Shown here: piece by piece, positions 55,080 to 64,000 of the stretch
How positions within the stretch are numbered: the first letter of the stretch is position 1
Layout: the number at the start of each line of letters is the position of its first letter
Assembly (NCBI GenBank): GCA_001600415.1
Contig: BCJX01000004.1
Span: 887,689-951,688 of the forward strand
DNA: 64,000 nt
Reading direction: 5' to 3'
Source: Pascua guehoae
Lineage: Eukaryota > Basidiomycota > Tremellomycetes > Trichosporonales > Trichosporonaceae
Made by a program: the position numbers and the translations under genes
The notes under the pieces: generated by a model
Databases searched by the model: none
What the model was told of the DNA's origin: nothing
The model's input: only the letters and a program-made list of their open reading frames with translations

Positions 55080-57815
55080 ATGCCTACCGAAGAGGGCGCT
55101 GCCGTCGCTGGAGCCGCGGCAGTGGCCGCGGCGGGCGCGGGCGACTCGGTGGCAACAATGTCAACGATAGAGCTGCGCGACGCGCTCAAGGTCGCCGAGG
55201 AACGGATGGCACTTGCCGAGACGCGGACCAATGTTCTCGAGAGCGAACTGGCGCGATTCAAGGACCAGCATGCCTTTGTCGCTGCTGCCAAGGAAGCGGT
55301 TGCGGCACAGCTGCGTGAAGAGGTCGTGCGACGCGAGGCGGCAGAGGAAAAGGTCGAACTGCTACGCGGGCAGGTCGAGCAGGCGCGCCGGAGCGTGATG
55401 CAGCTCCAGAAGCAAGACCAGGATCGCGCCTCTGCGGCCCGGCAGGAGCAGGAGCGGGCTGCGAGGCGGGTCAGTATTGGGCGCGAGAAGCGTGAGAGCC
55501 TCAACCTTGGCCGTGATGCCGAGGACGACTCTCAGTCGGTCACCTCATCCGCACGCAAACGCCAGAGCTTGTACCGCAATCGTCTGTCGTCACAGGGACC
55601 TGCCGGTGGTTCGGGCGAGCCATCACCTCCCCTAGAGCAGCCGGTTGCCCCGCCAAAGTCGGGTTTGCGCGAGCTGCGCCTCGGAGGCCACGCTCGCACG
55701 ACATCCATGTCATTAAAGGCCATGGACAAGCGGGACCGAGACTCAAAGGACGGCTTGCCGCCGATGCCAAAGTCGCCAGGACCAAAGTCTCCCGTGCCAA
55801 AATCGCCACTCCTGGCACCGCCACGCAGCCCGAACTCGCCTACGCACCCAGGAGCAACACCTGCTGCATCTCTCGTCAAGGGCCCAGCGTCTGTGCCTAG
55901 CTCGGAAGACGCAGCCTCCACCAGTGACGTTGCCGAGTTGCACCGTGCGCTCTCGAGAGAACACGCAGAGGAGGTTGAGGCGCTCCGCAGTGCAACGGCC
56001 GCTCTTCGTGAACAGGTTGACTCGCTTGCGTCGCAACTCGCAGACAGTGAGGAGGCGCGACTTGCATCAGAGGCTGTGCTCAAGAGCTTGCGCGAGTTTA
56101 TGGCTGGGTCGAACGACGATGTCAAACTCTCACTCCCGCCCCTCCCAACCGACCCGGACGCCGACGAGGAGGAGGAACTTGCGCCCGCGCCCGACACGGC
56201 CCACCACGAGTCGAAAGGCTGGGGTGGGTTTCGTCTTTGGGGCAGCGGCGACGCTAGCACCAAGCCGGAGGCGAGCAAGCACGAGTCGGACGCAGCGTCT
56301 CTGATGTCGCCACCGACGTCGATCAGGTCGTTCAAGTCGCCCTCGGCGCCGTCGCCCGGTATCACCATCTCACCCCCGCTCGCGCCATCGCCCCCCGTCA
56401 CCTCTCCCCCACTGGCGACGTCGCCACCGCAGGAGTCGGCCGCACCGCTAGGCCTTGGCTTCCTGTGGGGCAAGTCACAAGAACCCAAGGACAAGGAAAA
56501 GGAGAAGGAAAAAGAGCAGGCCCTCGCCCCTGAGGTCGACCCGGAGACGCAGCCGGGTGCGGGCCTGGGCCGTAAGATGACCTCCTTCTTTGGCCGTGCT
56601 GCGCGCCGCCAACAGTCCAAAGCTGCCGAAGCACAGGCTGCCGCCTCTGAGAGTGACGTTGCGGCCGCCCTCGCTGCGGCCGAGGCGCGAGCTCATGAAG
56701 AGGAGATGGCGACCAGGAAGAAGACGCTCGACGTCGACTTTGACGCCGACGAACTTACCGCGTCGACTCTCACTGCCCCACCTGCGGCGTCCCCGGCGGC
56801 CATCTCCCCTGCTCCTGTCGCGTTTGCGGCTGGCACCATTGCCCGGCCGCAGCGGCCGCCGCGCGCTGTGCCCCCACCCGCCCTCCAGCTCGACACAGGT
56901 GCGGGCACAGGCGTCTCCACCCTGCCCTTAGTAGCAGTGCAGGACATTAGCAGCCCTGTGAAGAACGAGGATACGAGCGTGCCCCGGATCGACATTGGCG
57001 CCTCATCCGACGAGCCCCGTGCCGCTCCTGTTCCTACCCAGCTGCACGACTCACCAGTTTCTGTGTCCTCGCCCGTGCGGCTGCACGACCCTCCCGTTCC
57101 CGCCCCCGTTCGTCTGCATGACTCGCCCTCGCCAGTCCACTCGCCAGTCCGCCTGTATGATGCCCCCGTTCCCTCCCCTGTGCGCACCCAGACGCTCCCA
57201 TCCCCGACGCCCGCATCGCCCCGTGTTCCTCCCCGCCGCGCGTCGGGATCCACGCCGTCCCCCATTGCACGGACGTCGACGTCATCCCCGCTCCTCTCCC
57301 CCTCGGTGGCGCTCACCACCAGCCCGCGCTCCCCGCTCTCGTCGTCACCCATGAGCCCCGGCCCAAGCCTGTCCCGCACGCGCTCGCCATTCGACGAAGC
57401 CTACGACGGCGAAGCGACCGAGGACCTCGCGGACGAAGGCACGACGACGGGCTCGCGCTCCCCCGAACTCGCGACGCCAGTCAGTGCGCGCAGCCGCAGT
57501 GGCAGCAGCGCCCGCAGTCGTCGGAGTCACAGCACCCACTCGGCACGCAGCAGGGGCAGCCGCAGCGCGAGCCTGAGCGGTGCGAGCGTCGCCGAGAGCG
57601 TGCGCGAGTCAGTCGCGGCGCGCGTCGCCAGCATGCGCGCCAGTCTCGACGAGGCACGTGCGCAAGAGGCGAGCCTCAAGGCCGAGGCCAACGGAACCAA
57701 GGAGGCCGCCACCGATGCGCCCCCCAAGCCCACCAAGGCGCCACAGCGCCGCACGGCCTCGGTGTCGAAGCGGGGCAAGAAGGCCAGCGTCAAGGGCCGC
57801 GGCGGTTTCGTCTAA
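55080..57815 (+). CDS. Large coiled-coil and Ser/Pro-rich protein of unknown function
   Basis: One uninterrupted exon of 911 residues. I do not recognise a named family. Two coiled coils are visible: residues about 30-140 (STIELRDALKVAEERMALAE and on, ending RREAAEEKVELLRGQVEQAR) and about 285-345 (LHRALSREHAEEVEALRSAT, then LADSEEARLASEAVLKSLRE). Between and after them are long low-complexity tracts with many Ser-Pro sites, including PKSP repeats near 225-245, a (S/V)P(V/T)RLHD repeat near 650-700 (four or five units of about 10-14 residues) and Ser/Arg repeats near 800-830. The C-terminus is basic (RRTASVSKRGKKASVKGRGG). The layout suggests a phosphoregulated scaffold, perhaps cytoskeletal or trafficking; a Sec2-like exchange factor was considered but no diagnostic motif was seen. 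Single-exon structure is unusual for the region. Confidence 0.8.
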   Translation: MPTEEGAAVAGAAAVAAAGAGDSVATMSTIELRDALKVAEERMALAETRTNVLESELARFKDQHAFVAAAKEAVAAQLREEVVRREAAEEKVELLRGQVEQARRSVMQLQKQDQDRASAARQEQERAARRVSIGREKRESLNLGRDAEDDSQSVTSSARKRQSLYRNRLSSQGPAGGSGEPSPPLEQPVAPPKSGLRELRLGGHARTTSMSLKAMDKRDRDSKDGLPPMPKSPGPKSPVPKSPLLAPPRSPNSPTHPGATPAASLVKGPASVPSSEDAASTSDVAELHRALSREHAEEVEALRSATAALREQVDSLASQLADSEEARLASEAVLKSLREFMAGSNDDVKLSLPPLPTDPDADEEEELAPAPDTAHHESKGWGGFRLWGSGDASTKPEASKHESDAASLMSPPTSIRSFKSPSAPSPGITISPPLAPSPPVTSPPLATSPPQESAAPLGLGFLWGKSQEPKDKEKEKEKEQALAPEVDPETQPGAGLGRKMTSFFGRAARRQQSKAAEAQAAASESDVAAALAAAEARAHEEEMATRKKTLDVDFDADELTASTLTAPPAASPAAISPAPVAFAAGTIARPQRPPRAVPPPALQLDTGAGTGVSTLPLVAVQDISSPVKNEDTSVPRIDIGASSDEPRAAPVPTQLHDSPVSVSSPVRLHDPPVPAPVRLHDSPSPVHSPVRLYDAPVPSPVRTQTLPSPTPASPRVPPRRASGSTPSPIARTSTSSPLLSPSVALTTSPRSPLSSSPMSPGPSLSRTRSPFDEAYDGEATEDLADEGTTTGSRSPELATPVSARSRSGSSARSRRSHSTHSARSRGSRSASLSGASVAESVRESVAARVASMRASLDEARAQEASLKAEANGTKEAATDAPPKPTKAPQRRTASVSKRGKKASVKGRGGFV

Positions 57816-59571
57816 GTGGAGGAGATGGGTATCCCCTGTAACGTGGAAGCTATCCACGCTGTCATCGACGGTGACTGTTCCGTAACCCAGACATCTACCC
57901 ATATCGGTTGTGTGACTTTGGGCAAGAGAAACGGAAACCATCTTGTCGTCTGTTCACCTTGCAGTTCACCCGGTTCACCTTGCAGTTCACCCGCCTACAG
58001 TACTGTCATGTTTGCTCGAGGAATGAGTAGGTAGTAGGACTAGAATACATCGCATCGGCGCAGTACACAGTGTAATGCGAAGCTTTAACCTAGCCGACGG
58101 TGAATGGATGATGAAGAGCGAGGGTGATGCAGTTGTCCCAGTGGTGTTGGGTAAGAAGGAACGGAGGATCCTCCCAACGGTGCGGCTCTGTCCAGATGTG
58201 TTCCAAACGTTTCGGAGAGACAGTACCCCACCTGACAACATCTAACATCGCCACAGCACCAGCTATACGGGATGCTGATGCTTATATGGTCCCTATGGAA
58301 CCATACGCATTCCAATGCGGCTGGTTATCATTTCTTCGTCTGCGTCCACAACCCAGTCTCACCGCTCGGTAACCACGTAGAACACAACGACGTTCATCCC
58401 GCTCAGTTCTCACAAGAGACAGAGACAGAACTTGTCCTCAATGCATTACTATTTACATGAACATACCAAACTACGACCCTACTCCCGCCACATCGCCTTG
58501 CAGCTCATAGACACCACCTAGCAAGGGCCACCAGCTGTCCCCACGGGCATTCCATCGTTTATCCCTCGTTTAGCCACCCTGGCGACATATGTCACGGAAG
58601 AGCATTGGCATAGTGGTTTGCCAAAAAGGCGAGCTCGCTGCCGAGGACATGGATCTGCCGAGGGTGATGGTCGAGACGCCAGAGAAAGGTGGACAGCAGA
58701 GCCGACAGGACGGACATGAGGGCAGGCAGCCAAAGCCAAAAATAAGGCCCGCCCCCGGCGGGCCGACCCACCCTCTACTACTATCTAATCCCCCAAAGCA
58801 CTCCAGGACGGCCCCCGCCACCCAGGCGGGAGGGGGCCGTCCCAGAACCACCCCCCAGAGGCTGGGCAAGTGGTTGCCCAGCTTGCCCAGGTTGGGGTGG
58901 CTTGGGGACGGGGGCGGGAGGGGGCCGTCCTGGAAGTGCTTTGGGGGATTAGATGGTCGAGGGTGGGTCGGCCCGCCAGGGGCGGGCCTTAGTTTTGAAG
59001 TGAGGAAGAGGGGGGCCACGGGCGGTGGGGATGAGAGAGACCATTTTCGAGGCGTGATTGGAGTTGTGCCACGCGTGCTACAAGAGTGCCGCAAGGCGCA
59101 GGATTGCGATGTATGTGTTTGGATGACATTAGGAATGGAGGCTGCTGCTCTCCAGTGCTATACCGAACAGGGATGCCAACGTACTGTTTTCATCATAGCA
59201 ATCGGGTAGCAACAAAGTTGTCCAAGTCGAGGCAATGCCAGGAGCAACGGGCCGACCAGACGGCCTGGCAGCATTGAGAGCTAGCTCCGAACCGATCGCG
59301 GTCAATGCCCACGCCTGTCGCCGTGTCGAGGTGAGAGAAGAAGCAACGCACGAATAATCTAGAGGGATACGAGTATTCTGTACAACTAGCGAGCAACGGT
59401 ATGGACAGAAGGCCAACGCTGCGGTCGCAATGTGGCAGATCGGATGTGACGGTGGAAAGGTGCCACTTTGGCATACCGCCACTCCCAAACGACCATTTCC
59501 GACTCCCCAAACCATCCCACACTCGGCACAGGGTCCTCCGAAGGCTGGAGCTAGCCCAAGGACGCCAAAAA
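57816..59571. other. Intergenic spacer with a foldback element
   Basis: It contains a GGTTCACCTTGCAGTTCACC direct repeat (57952-57990), an AT-richer patch at 58060-58560 and the 249-bp foldback element. The 59430-59571 part is the 3' flank of the tRNA gene and resembles 61890-61999. Confidence 0.5.
58743..58991. mobile_element. MITE-like foldback element, 249 bp, with about 70-bp inverted repeats
   Basis: The left arm (58743-58815) begins TAAGGCCCGCC and runs through GACCCACCCT, TCTAATCCCCCAAAGCA and GGACGGCCCCC. The right arm (58917-58991) is its reverse complement with few mismatches, ending GGCGGGCCTTA. Similarity extends a few bases outward (CAAAAnTAAGG on both sides). The loop is itself partly palindromic (CTGGGCAAG/CTTGCCCAG). 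It has no coding capacity, and open frames on both strands are mirror images. No clear flanking target-site duplication. Confidence 0.8.
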
Positions 59572-59694
59572 GGTCACGACGGGGCTCGAACCCGCGATCT
59601 CCTGATCACTGTGAGTCGACAAGAGGGATTGGATGAAACTCTTCTTGGGTGTCTCAAGTCGTAGTCAGACGCCGTACCATTTGGCCACGCGACC
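59572..59694 (-). tRNA. tRNA-Arg (anticodon ACG) with a 52-nt intron
   Basis: Read on the minus strand, the acceptor stem pairs GGTCGCG with CGTGACC (one G-T). The D arm is GCC...GGC, and the anticodon stem pairs TCTGA with TCAGG around the loop C-T-ACG-A. A 52-nt intron (59607-59658) sits right after position 37, the canonical eukaryotic site. The T arm is GCGGG-TTCGAGC-CCCGT. TTTTT, a Pol III terminator, follows the 3' end directly. ACG becomes ICG by editing and decodes CGU, CGC and CGA. Confidence 0.93.
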
Positions 59695-60345
59695 TGTGTG
59701 GTTCGGGGTCAGTGCGAGAGGTGGCGCCGGGGTGGGAATGAGACGGACCGAGGGGATTGGGGTGCGCATGTGTGTGCGTGGGGTGTAGGCTGGAAGAGTG
59801 GCAGGAGGAGCAAGGAAGCGAGGAGACGGCGGAGAGACGAATCTACACCGCGACTCCAGGTGTGTGAAATGTACGACCAGAGACCCGAACGTGTCTTCAT
59901 CTGGATCTAACTGAGGGCTGGGCTGGGCAGGATAATTACCTTACCGCTGGACGACGCCACGTTTAGTCGACACTCGTTCACGTGCAGTCGCCGCCCCGTC
60001 AACACGCCATCAACACGCCGCAGACACAGTGCTCTCGACCCTAGTCGTTTCGTATGTGCGCCTATCGGCCATGTGCACGCCACACCTCCTCCCCACGCTA
60101 GCACAAACCTGCCATCACATTTGGAACAATCTCGACCTGCATGCACCATCACGCTGCGCTGGGTGGTGCTTGGACAGTGGTATTGGGTCTTGAAGTCGTC
60201 GTTTGCTGCTCTCTCTGTCTCTGTCCACCGGTGTGAGAGGTGTCTCTTATTTGCTCTCTCTCTCTTCATCCCTCTTTGACACACACACACACACACACAT
60301 ACATACACTCACTCTCTGCCATTCTTCTCACCAGTTTGATCGTCC
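59695..60345. other. Intergenic spacer between tRNA-Arg and the Myb-like gene
   Basis: A (CA)10 tract with CATACATAC lies at 60279-60306, close to the start of the next gene. No further gene recognised. Confidence 0.5.
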
Positions 60346-61229
60346 ATGACCATGCGGTGCTCCCAGGCGGCCTTGTCGTTTGTCCGCAGCCGCATGGAGG
60401 TTGACGACGACGACATGAGCGACGCGCGCTCCTCTCCCAAACCCACGCCGCGCATTCCCAAGGTCACCAAGCCGACGTGGGTAACCCAAGCGACGTATCA
60501 GGCCCAGGCGACGTCTCAAGCCAAAGCGACGTCTCAGTCCCAAGCGACGTCTCGATCCCAAGCCAAGTCTCACCGGATGGAGGTCGACGACGACACGAAC
60601 CCCGCGCGCTCCACGAACGCACCCCCTCGCGCCTCCGCCAACCCCAACCCGCCCACACTCTCTCGCAACAAATCCAAGGCGACGTGGGCGACCGAAACGA
60701 CCCAAGTCGCACCTGATATCAACAAGGCGACACGCCCGCGCCTCACAATCGACGACCTCGAGTTTGCAGACGACGACGACGACGACGAAGAAGACGATGA
60801 AGACTACACGCCGCCGAAACGCAAGCGCGCAAAGCCCAACCCCAAGGACGCCGCGGTGCCGGGCGAGTGGACGGCGGAGAAACGCCAGCAGCTCGTCGAG
60901 CGTGTCTTTGACCTTGGATACAAGAAGATTGACGCCGTCGCGCTCGCTGCAGAAGTGCGTTTGAGTACTGACTTGGGCTGAGGAGCTGTCGTTTATCTGT
61001 GGCCAGAAGGGGCGTTGTTTGGCTGACATGCTTTTAGCTCGACCTAAAGCCGATTCAGGTCAAGAACCAGCTCCAGATCGGGCGCAACAACATCCGCGCC
61101 CGGTGTGTTGGCTTTGCTGGCGGGCCTGGGGGTGGAGGATATGGCGTTTTTGGCGGAGGTCGTGCAAGTGGCGCCGGAGGGAGTAGCGGAGGCGCTGGTG
61201 GCGGGGGCGGAGGTGCAGAGGGCAAGTAA
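60346..61229 (+). CDS. Predicted nuclear protein with Myb/SANT-like segment and glycine-rich tail
   Basis: Two exons (60346-60954, 61038-61229) give 266 residues. ATGs at 60346, 60352 and 60394 are all in frame; the last gives MEVDDDDMSD, a likely alternative start. Residues about 45-75 are a run of QATSQAKATSQSQATSRSQA from imperfect 18-bp repeats. An acidic stretch (about ten Asp/Glu after LEFA) is followed by the basic PPKRKRAKP, a probable nuclear localisation signal. The folded part, EWTAEKRQQLVERVFDLGYK joined by splicing to LDLKPIQVKNQLQIGRNNIR, resembles fungal Myb/SANT-like DNA-binding helices with a leading Trp. The tail is nearly all Gly with Ser/Ala (63 residues in exon 2). Function unknown; DNA binding is inference. 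Confidence 0.75.
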
Positions 61230-61999
61230 TTCCGCGGGCTGGGCGTGCAGGTGGCGTACCCGTGGCGTGCGGGGAAGGGGGGGGGGGGGTCGGGAGGAGG
61301 TTGAGAGCGGTAGTGGTAGTCTTCTGCGTGACTCCTCAATTTCGCAGGTCTGCCTTGTGGATGCATTGGTTGCGCGCAGACCCTGTTCTCCCAGTGGTTC
61401 TATGCCTGGGGTGAGTCACAATCAGTCAGGTCGGCGTGCTATTCACTCTGCACACCATGTTCATGTCAACGGAGAAGGGTACGCAATGTGAACACACAAC
61501 GGTGGGTACGCTGTGTACCGTGGCCGCCAGAAAGGTTGTGACTTCCAATACATTGCGCCACGCCCATCCCATGAGACTTCTGGCATATGACAAGGCAGAA
61601 GATCCGAGGCTTTGGGTCAAGCATACCTGAGGCCGCCCTGGAGGCAGTCGTAACCTTTCTGACGTCTACTCTATGCGTCCCGACTCGTTGGCGTGTTGGG
61701 TCGTTCGATACCGCAACTCTGTGGAGGAAAAATGGAAGCACCGCGCCACGAACAGATGCCAAGGACTCTCTGGACTCAACATAATCGCCAGGAAACCATG
61801 ACACGGTATTCCATAGCCAGTGCACGTAACGGTCCCACCAGCGCGTCCCACACAAGAGCTAGCTCGGATCCCACCCGACGTCGCCTGCCTGTCATCAAGA
61901 CCCGAAAGTGGTCGTTCCCAACTCCCCAGACGCCCCAGACACAACACATCGTTCCCCGAATGCTCCAGCTAGTTCCAGGTAGCCCATGGACGCCAAAAA
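61230..61999. other. Intergenic spacer left of the interrupted tRNA
   Basis: No gene. The last 100 bp (CAACTCCCCAGACG... CAGCTAG ... GACGCCAAAAA) match the flank of the intact tRNA-Arg, so the duplication that made the second tRNA copy included its 3' flank. Confidence 0.5.
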
Positions 62000-62217
62000 G
62001 GTCACGACGCGGATCGAACCCGCGATCTCCTGATAACTTTGAGCCGACGAAAGGCATTGGATGGAACGCCTTTTTGTGTGTCTCAAGTCGTAGTCAGACG
62101 CTTTGCATAAGCCTAGGGTAAAAGAGTGACTAGACAAGGGGAGGACAGAGGTAGGTGGCGAGGGCACATGCGGAGGTGGCGAGGGGACCCCACGCCGTAC
62201 CATTTGGCCACGCGACC
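62000..62217 (-). pseudogene. Second tRNA-Arg(ACG) copy interrupted by a 94-nt insertion; likely pseudogene
   Basis: Apart from the insertion it matches the intact tRNA-Arg at 59572-59694, including an intron of about the same length and position after nucleotide 37, and the TTTTT terminator. A 94-nt sequence (62102-62195) is inserted at the junction of the D arm and the anticodon stem, flanked by a 4-bp direct repeat (ACGC on the plus strand). The T stem also has a G-G mismatch that the intact copy lacks (GCGGG with CGCGT). Eukaryotic tRNA introns are only known after position 37, so this copy is unlikely to mature. Confidence 0.8.
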
Positions 62218-64000
62218 TGTGGGATACTGGTGGTGGTAGATGGGATGCGGGGGGGGGGGGGGGGGGGGGGGTCTGAACAAGATGGGGAGGGGGAGGGGAA
62301 GCGGGGAGGGGCAGGAGGGTACTGAGGTCATAGGGATCTGCGAGAGTGCCCACCCGAGGACACGTGTTAGGGGCAATCGCCGAGGCGTTTGGTGGTCATA
62401 CATCAGTTTGTCGCTGGTAAGCGTTAGCTACAGGTGTGTCGGAAAGTCAGACTGTCACGTCAAGCTCGGGTATGCGCATGGCGGGTATACGGGGCGGTAC
62501 GCGGTGTGGGATTCAACAAGCAGCAACCATCAGTGTAAGAGTGTGTGTGTGTGTGTGTGTGCTGCATTGGTCTGGAGAGTGTCCATGCGCAACTTTGACT
62601 AGACCGAGCTCAAAGTGACAGTCTCAAGACTTTCCGGATCCACCTGTAATCAAACAGCTCCAGCCTGGCCACGGCGGGAAGTTGCGCGACCGCGAGATAA
62701 CGTATATTTGCGGCGAGGGCAAGTGAGCCTCACGTTGTGGCCAGCGAGTCGGGAGATGGGCGGGAGGGAGGCCGAGTCTGCTCGGTACGAGTCCCATTGC
62801 AAGCCGCGAGGGTGACAGTGGTACTGCACTCGCTCGAGCTCTTGACAAGTTGCCGAACCTACATTGTGACGCCGGAGCGCTTGGAGTAGGTGGGGTCAGG
62901 TTACGGCGCGCGTCATGCTGCAGTCCTGCCAAAGAGCTCGCCGTCGTGCCCAGATCCCAATAACCAAAATCAGTCACTGCGCGTGTTAGACGGTATGGGT
63001 AGTCGTGTGGTTTGTTCCTCAGACAACTGTGTATCCGCGCAACCTAGTCTACGACCTATCCTGGACGAGTGGACACTTGCCCCTAGCCCATGCACCGGGG
63101 GACAACTGTCCCTGACCCAGTGCTTGGCTTGGCTCTTGCCTGGCCTCAATACGTTCATGTGGCGGATGGCGTTGTAGGTTCTTGGACATACCATGGTAAT
63201 CTGAATGCTGACCGCCAAGACGCAGGACGCGTCATGCTGTGCATGCAGTCTTGGGGTGTGCTTTGTCTGACATTTTTGCCAGGTATACAAGGCACAAAAC
63301 GTGCCTGCAATGAGCGTGTTTTTGCCACATCCAACGTGATCCAAGCCCGCCAAACTGCCACTTGCCACTTTGGAATGTTTTGCGGCAGGTCCCGGTAGCG
63401 CGCCTAAAAGACGGAAGCGGGACGTAGGCCTGCTTTTTAGGCCTGCTCAAATTGGTTCCGCTCCGAATTGTGCCTGCGCCTTGCAAAGGGTGCCCTGGTC
63501 CCTCTGCCTGCAGGCCTGCAGCCTGCAGGCTGGTTGCTGGTCCCCGCCCAGGCATGCGGGGCTGGTGCTGTTCAGGTAGGCAGGCATTTGGCCCGAGGGC
63601 CGAGGGCCAAGGGCTGCCAGCCTTGCCCCACGCACTGCAGGTGGGATGCTTTCGCAGCAAACGACGAGCACAACCATCTTCCTCACCACCTCGCTCCCTC
63701 CCTCGTGCTCCCCTCCCTGCCCAGCGCCACTCCTCCCTCGACCACCTTCTTTTTACTCTCCACTAGCCATCCCATCCTCGTCCATACTCCATCACTACCC
63801 GGTCCTTGTCGCACGTCTCACTCATCAACCGACACCGCCCGATCAGCCGCGTCGATCCTGCGCCGTGCGCATTCCCTCCGACCCAACCCACCCCTCCACT
63901 TTGCCAAGCAACAGTCGCCGCCGCGCAACTCGACTGTTACATCGTTGCCTCCTTGCCCTCCATGGGTCCCGAGTGACCGCGCCGTCCTCGACACTAGTTG
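62218..64000. other. Right-hand intergenic region
   Basis: It contains a run of 23 G at 62249-62271, a (GT)n tract at 62539-62561 and a CCTGCAGGCCTGCAGCCTGCAGG palindromic cluster at 63504-63530 (quoted only in part elsewhere). From 63670 to the end the plus strand is strongly CT/TCC-rich, suggesting the leader of a plus-strand gene that starts beyond the window. No coding region is supportable. Confidence 0.45.
62249..62271 (+). repeat. Poly(G) run of 23
   Basis: Uninterrupted G run, 30 bp beyond the 5' end of the interrupted tRNA copy. Other long homopolymers are G17 at 30220-30236 (inside an intron) and C11-C12 near 38071; these may vary in length through sequencing error. Confidence 0.85.

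Noticed and set aside
55532..56620. A 362-codon minus-strand frame
   Set aside because: Mirror of the Ser/Pro-rich gene at 55080-57815; composition is simply the complement of its low-complexity tracts.
55080..57815. Assignment of the long coiled-coil protein as a Sec2-type Rab exchange factor
   Set aside because: Coiled coil plus disorder is too general; I could not identify a diagnostic Sec2 motif, so function is left open.
58570..59209. Open frames on both strands around 58570-59209
   Set aside because: They cross the foldback element and translate its two arms as near-identical peptides, the signature of an inverted repeat rather than a protein.

Overview
The window is nuclear DNA of a GC-rich, intron-dense fungus, most likely a basidiomycete yeast of the Tremellomycetes (Trichosporonales-like is my inference from gene structure and protein similarity, not a measured placement). 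Almost every gene has several short spliceosomal introns with GTRNGT donors, CTAAC or CTGAC branch sites and YAG acceptors. The products are eukaryotic: squalene synthase, IWS1, YJU2, an LSM4-type Sm protein, TFIIE-alpha, NOT1, Y14, a CGFS glutaredoxin, ATP synthase subunit J and an ICP55-type peptidase. There is no sign of prokaryotic, viral or organellar DNA.

Layout. 1-10.3 kb: 5' part of ERG9 (minus), IWS1/SPN1, a histidine-phosphatase-fold protein, a small tail-anchored protein and the splicing factor YJU2. 10.4-16.2 kb: a repeat-rich block made of two diverged direct copies of a roughly 2-kb sequence; the first copy holds an unrecognised membrane-protein gene, the second does not. 16.3-32.2 kb: a Frag1/DRAM/Sfk1-family membrane protein, an 11-exon mitochondrial M24B peptidase, then ATP18, a conserved protein of unknown function and an alpha/beta-hydrolase-fold protein, all three on the minus strand. 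32.2-36.4 kb: about 4 kb without a supportable gene, carrying repeat fragments and a 140-bp inverted-repeat element. 36.4-53.5 kb: a dense housekeeping block of LSM4 / PITH protein (divergent), GNAT acetyltransferase / TFIIE-alpha (divergent), NOT1 (2251 aa) and glutaredoxin / Y14 (divergent). 55.1-64 kb: a long Ser/Pro-rich coiled-coil protein, a 249-bp foldback element, an intron-containing tRNA-Arg(ACG), a Myb/SANT-like glycine-tailed protein, and a second tRNA-Arg copy broken by a 94-nt insertion.

Functional themes. RNA metabolism dominates: transcription (IWS1, TFIIE-alpha), splicing and exon-junction factors (YJU2, LSM4, Y14) and deadenylation (NOT1). The most striking structural feature is extreme exon size. 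There is a 5-nt exon in YJU2, a 7-nt exon in the ICP55-type peptidase, a start-codon-only coding exon in LSM4 and a 15-nt frame-preserving exon in Y14, plus introns of 36-40 nt in the acetyltransferase. Splice sites were assigned by hand from consensus signals, reading phase (each complete model sums to a multiple of three) and recalled family consensus; none has been tested against transcripts.
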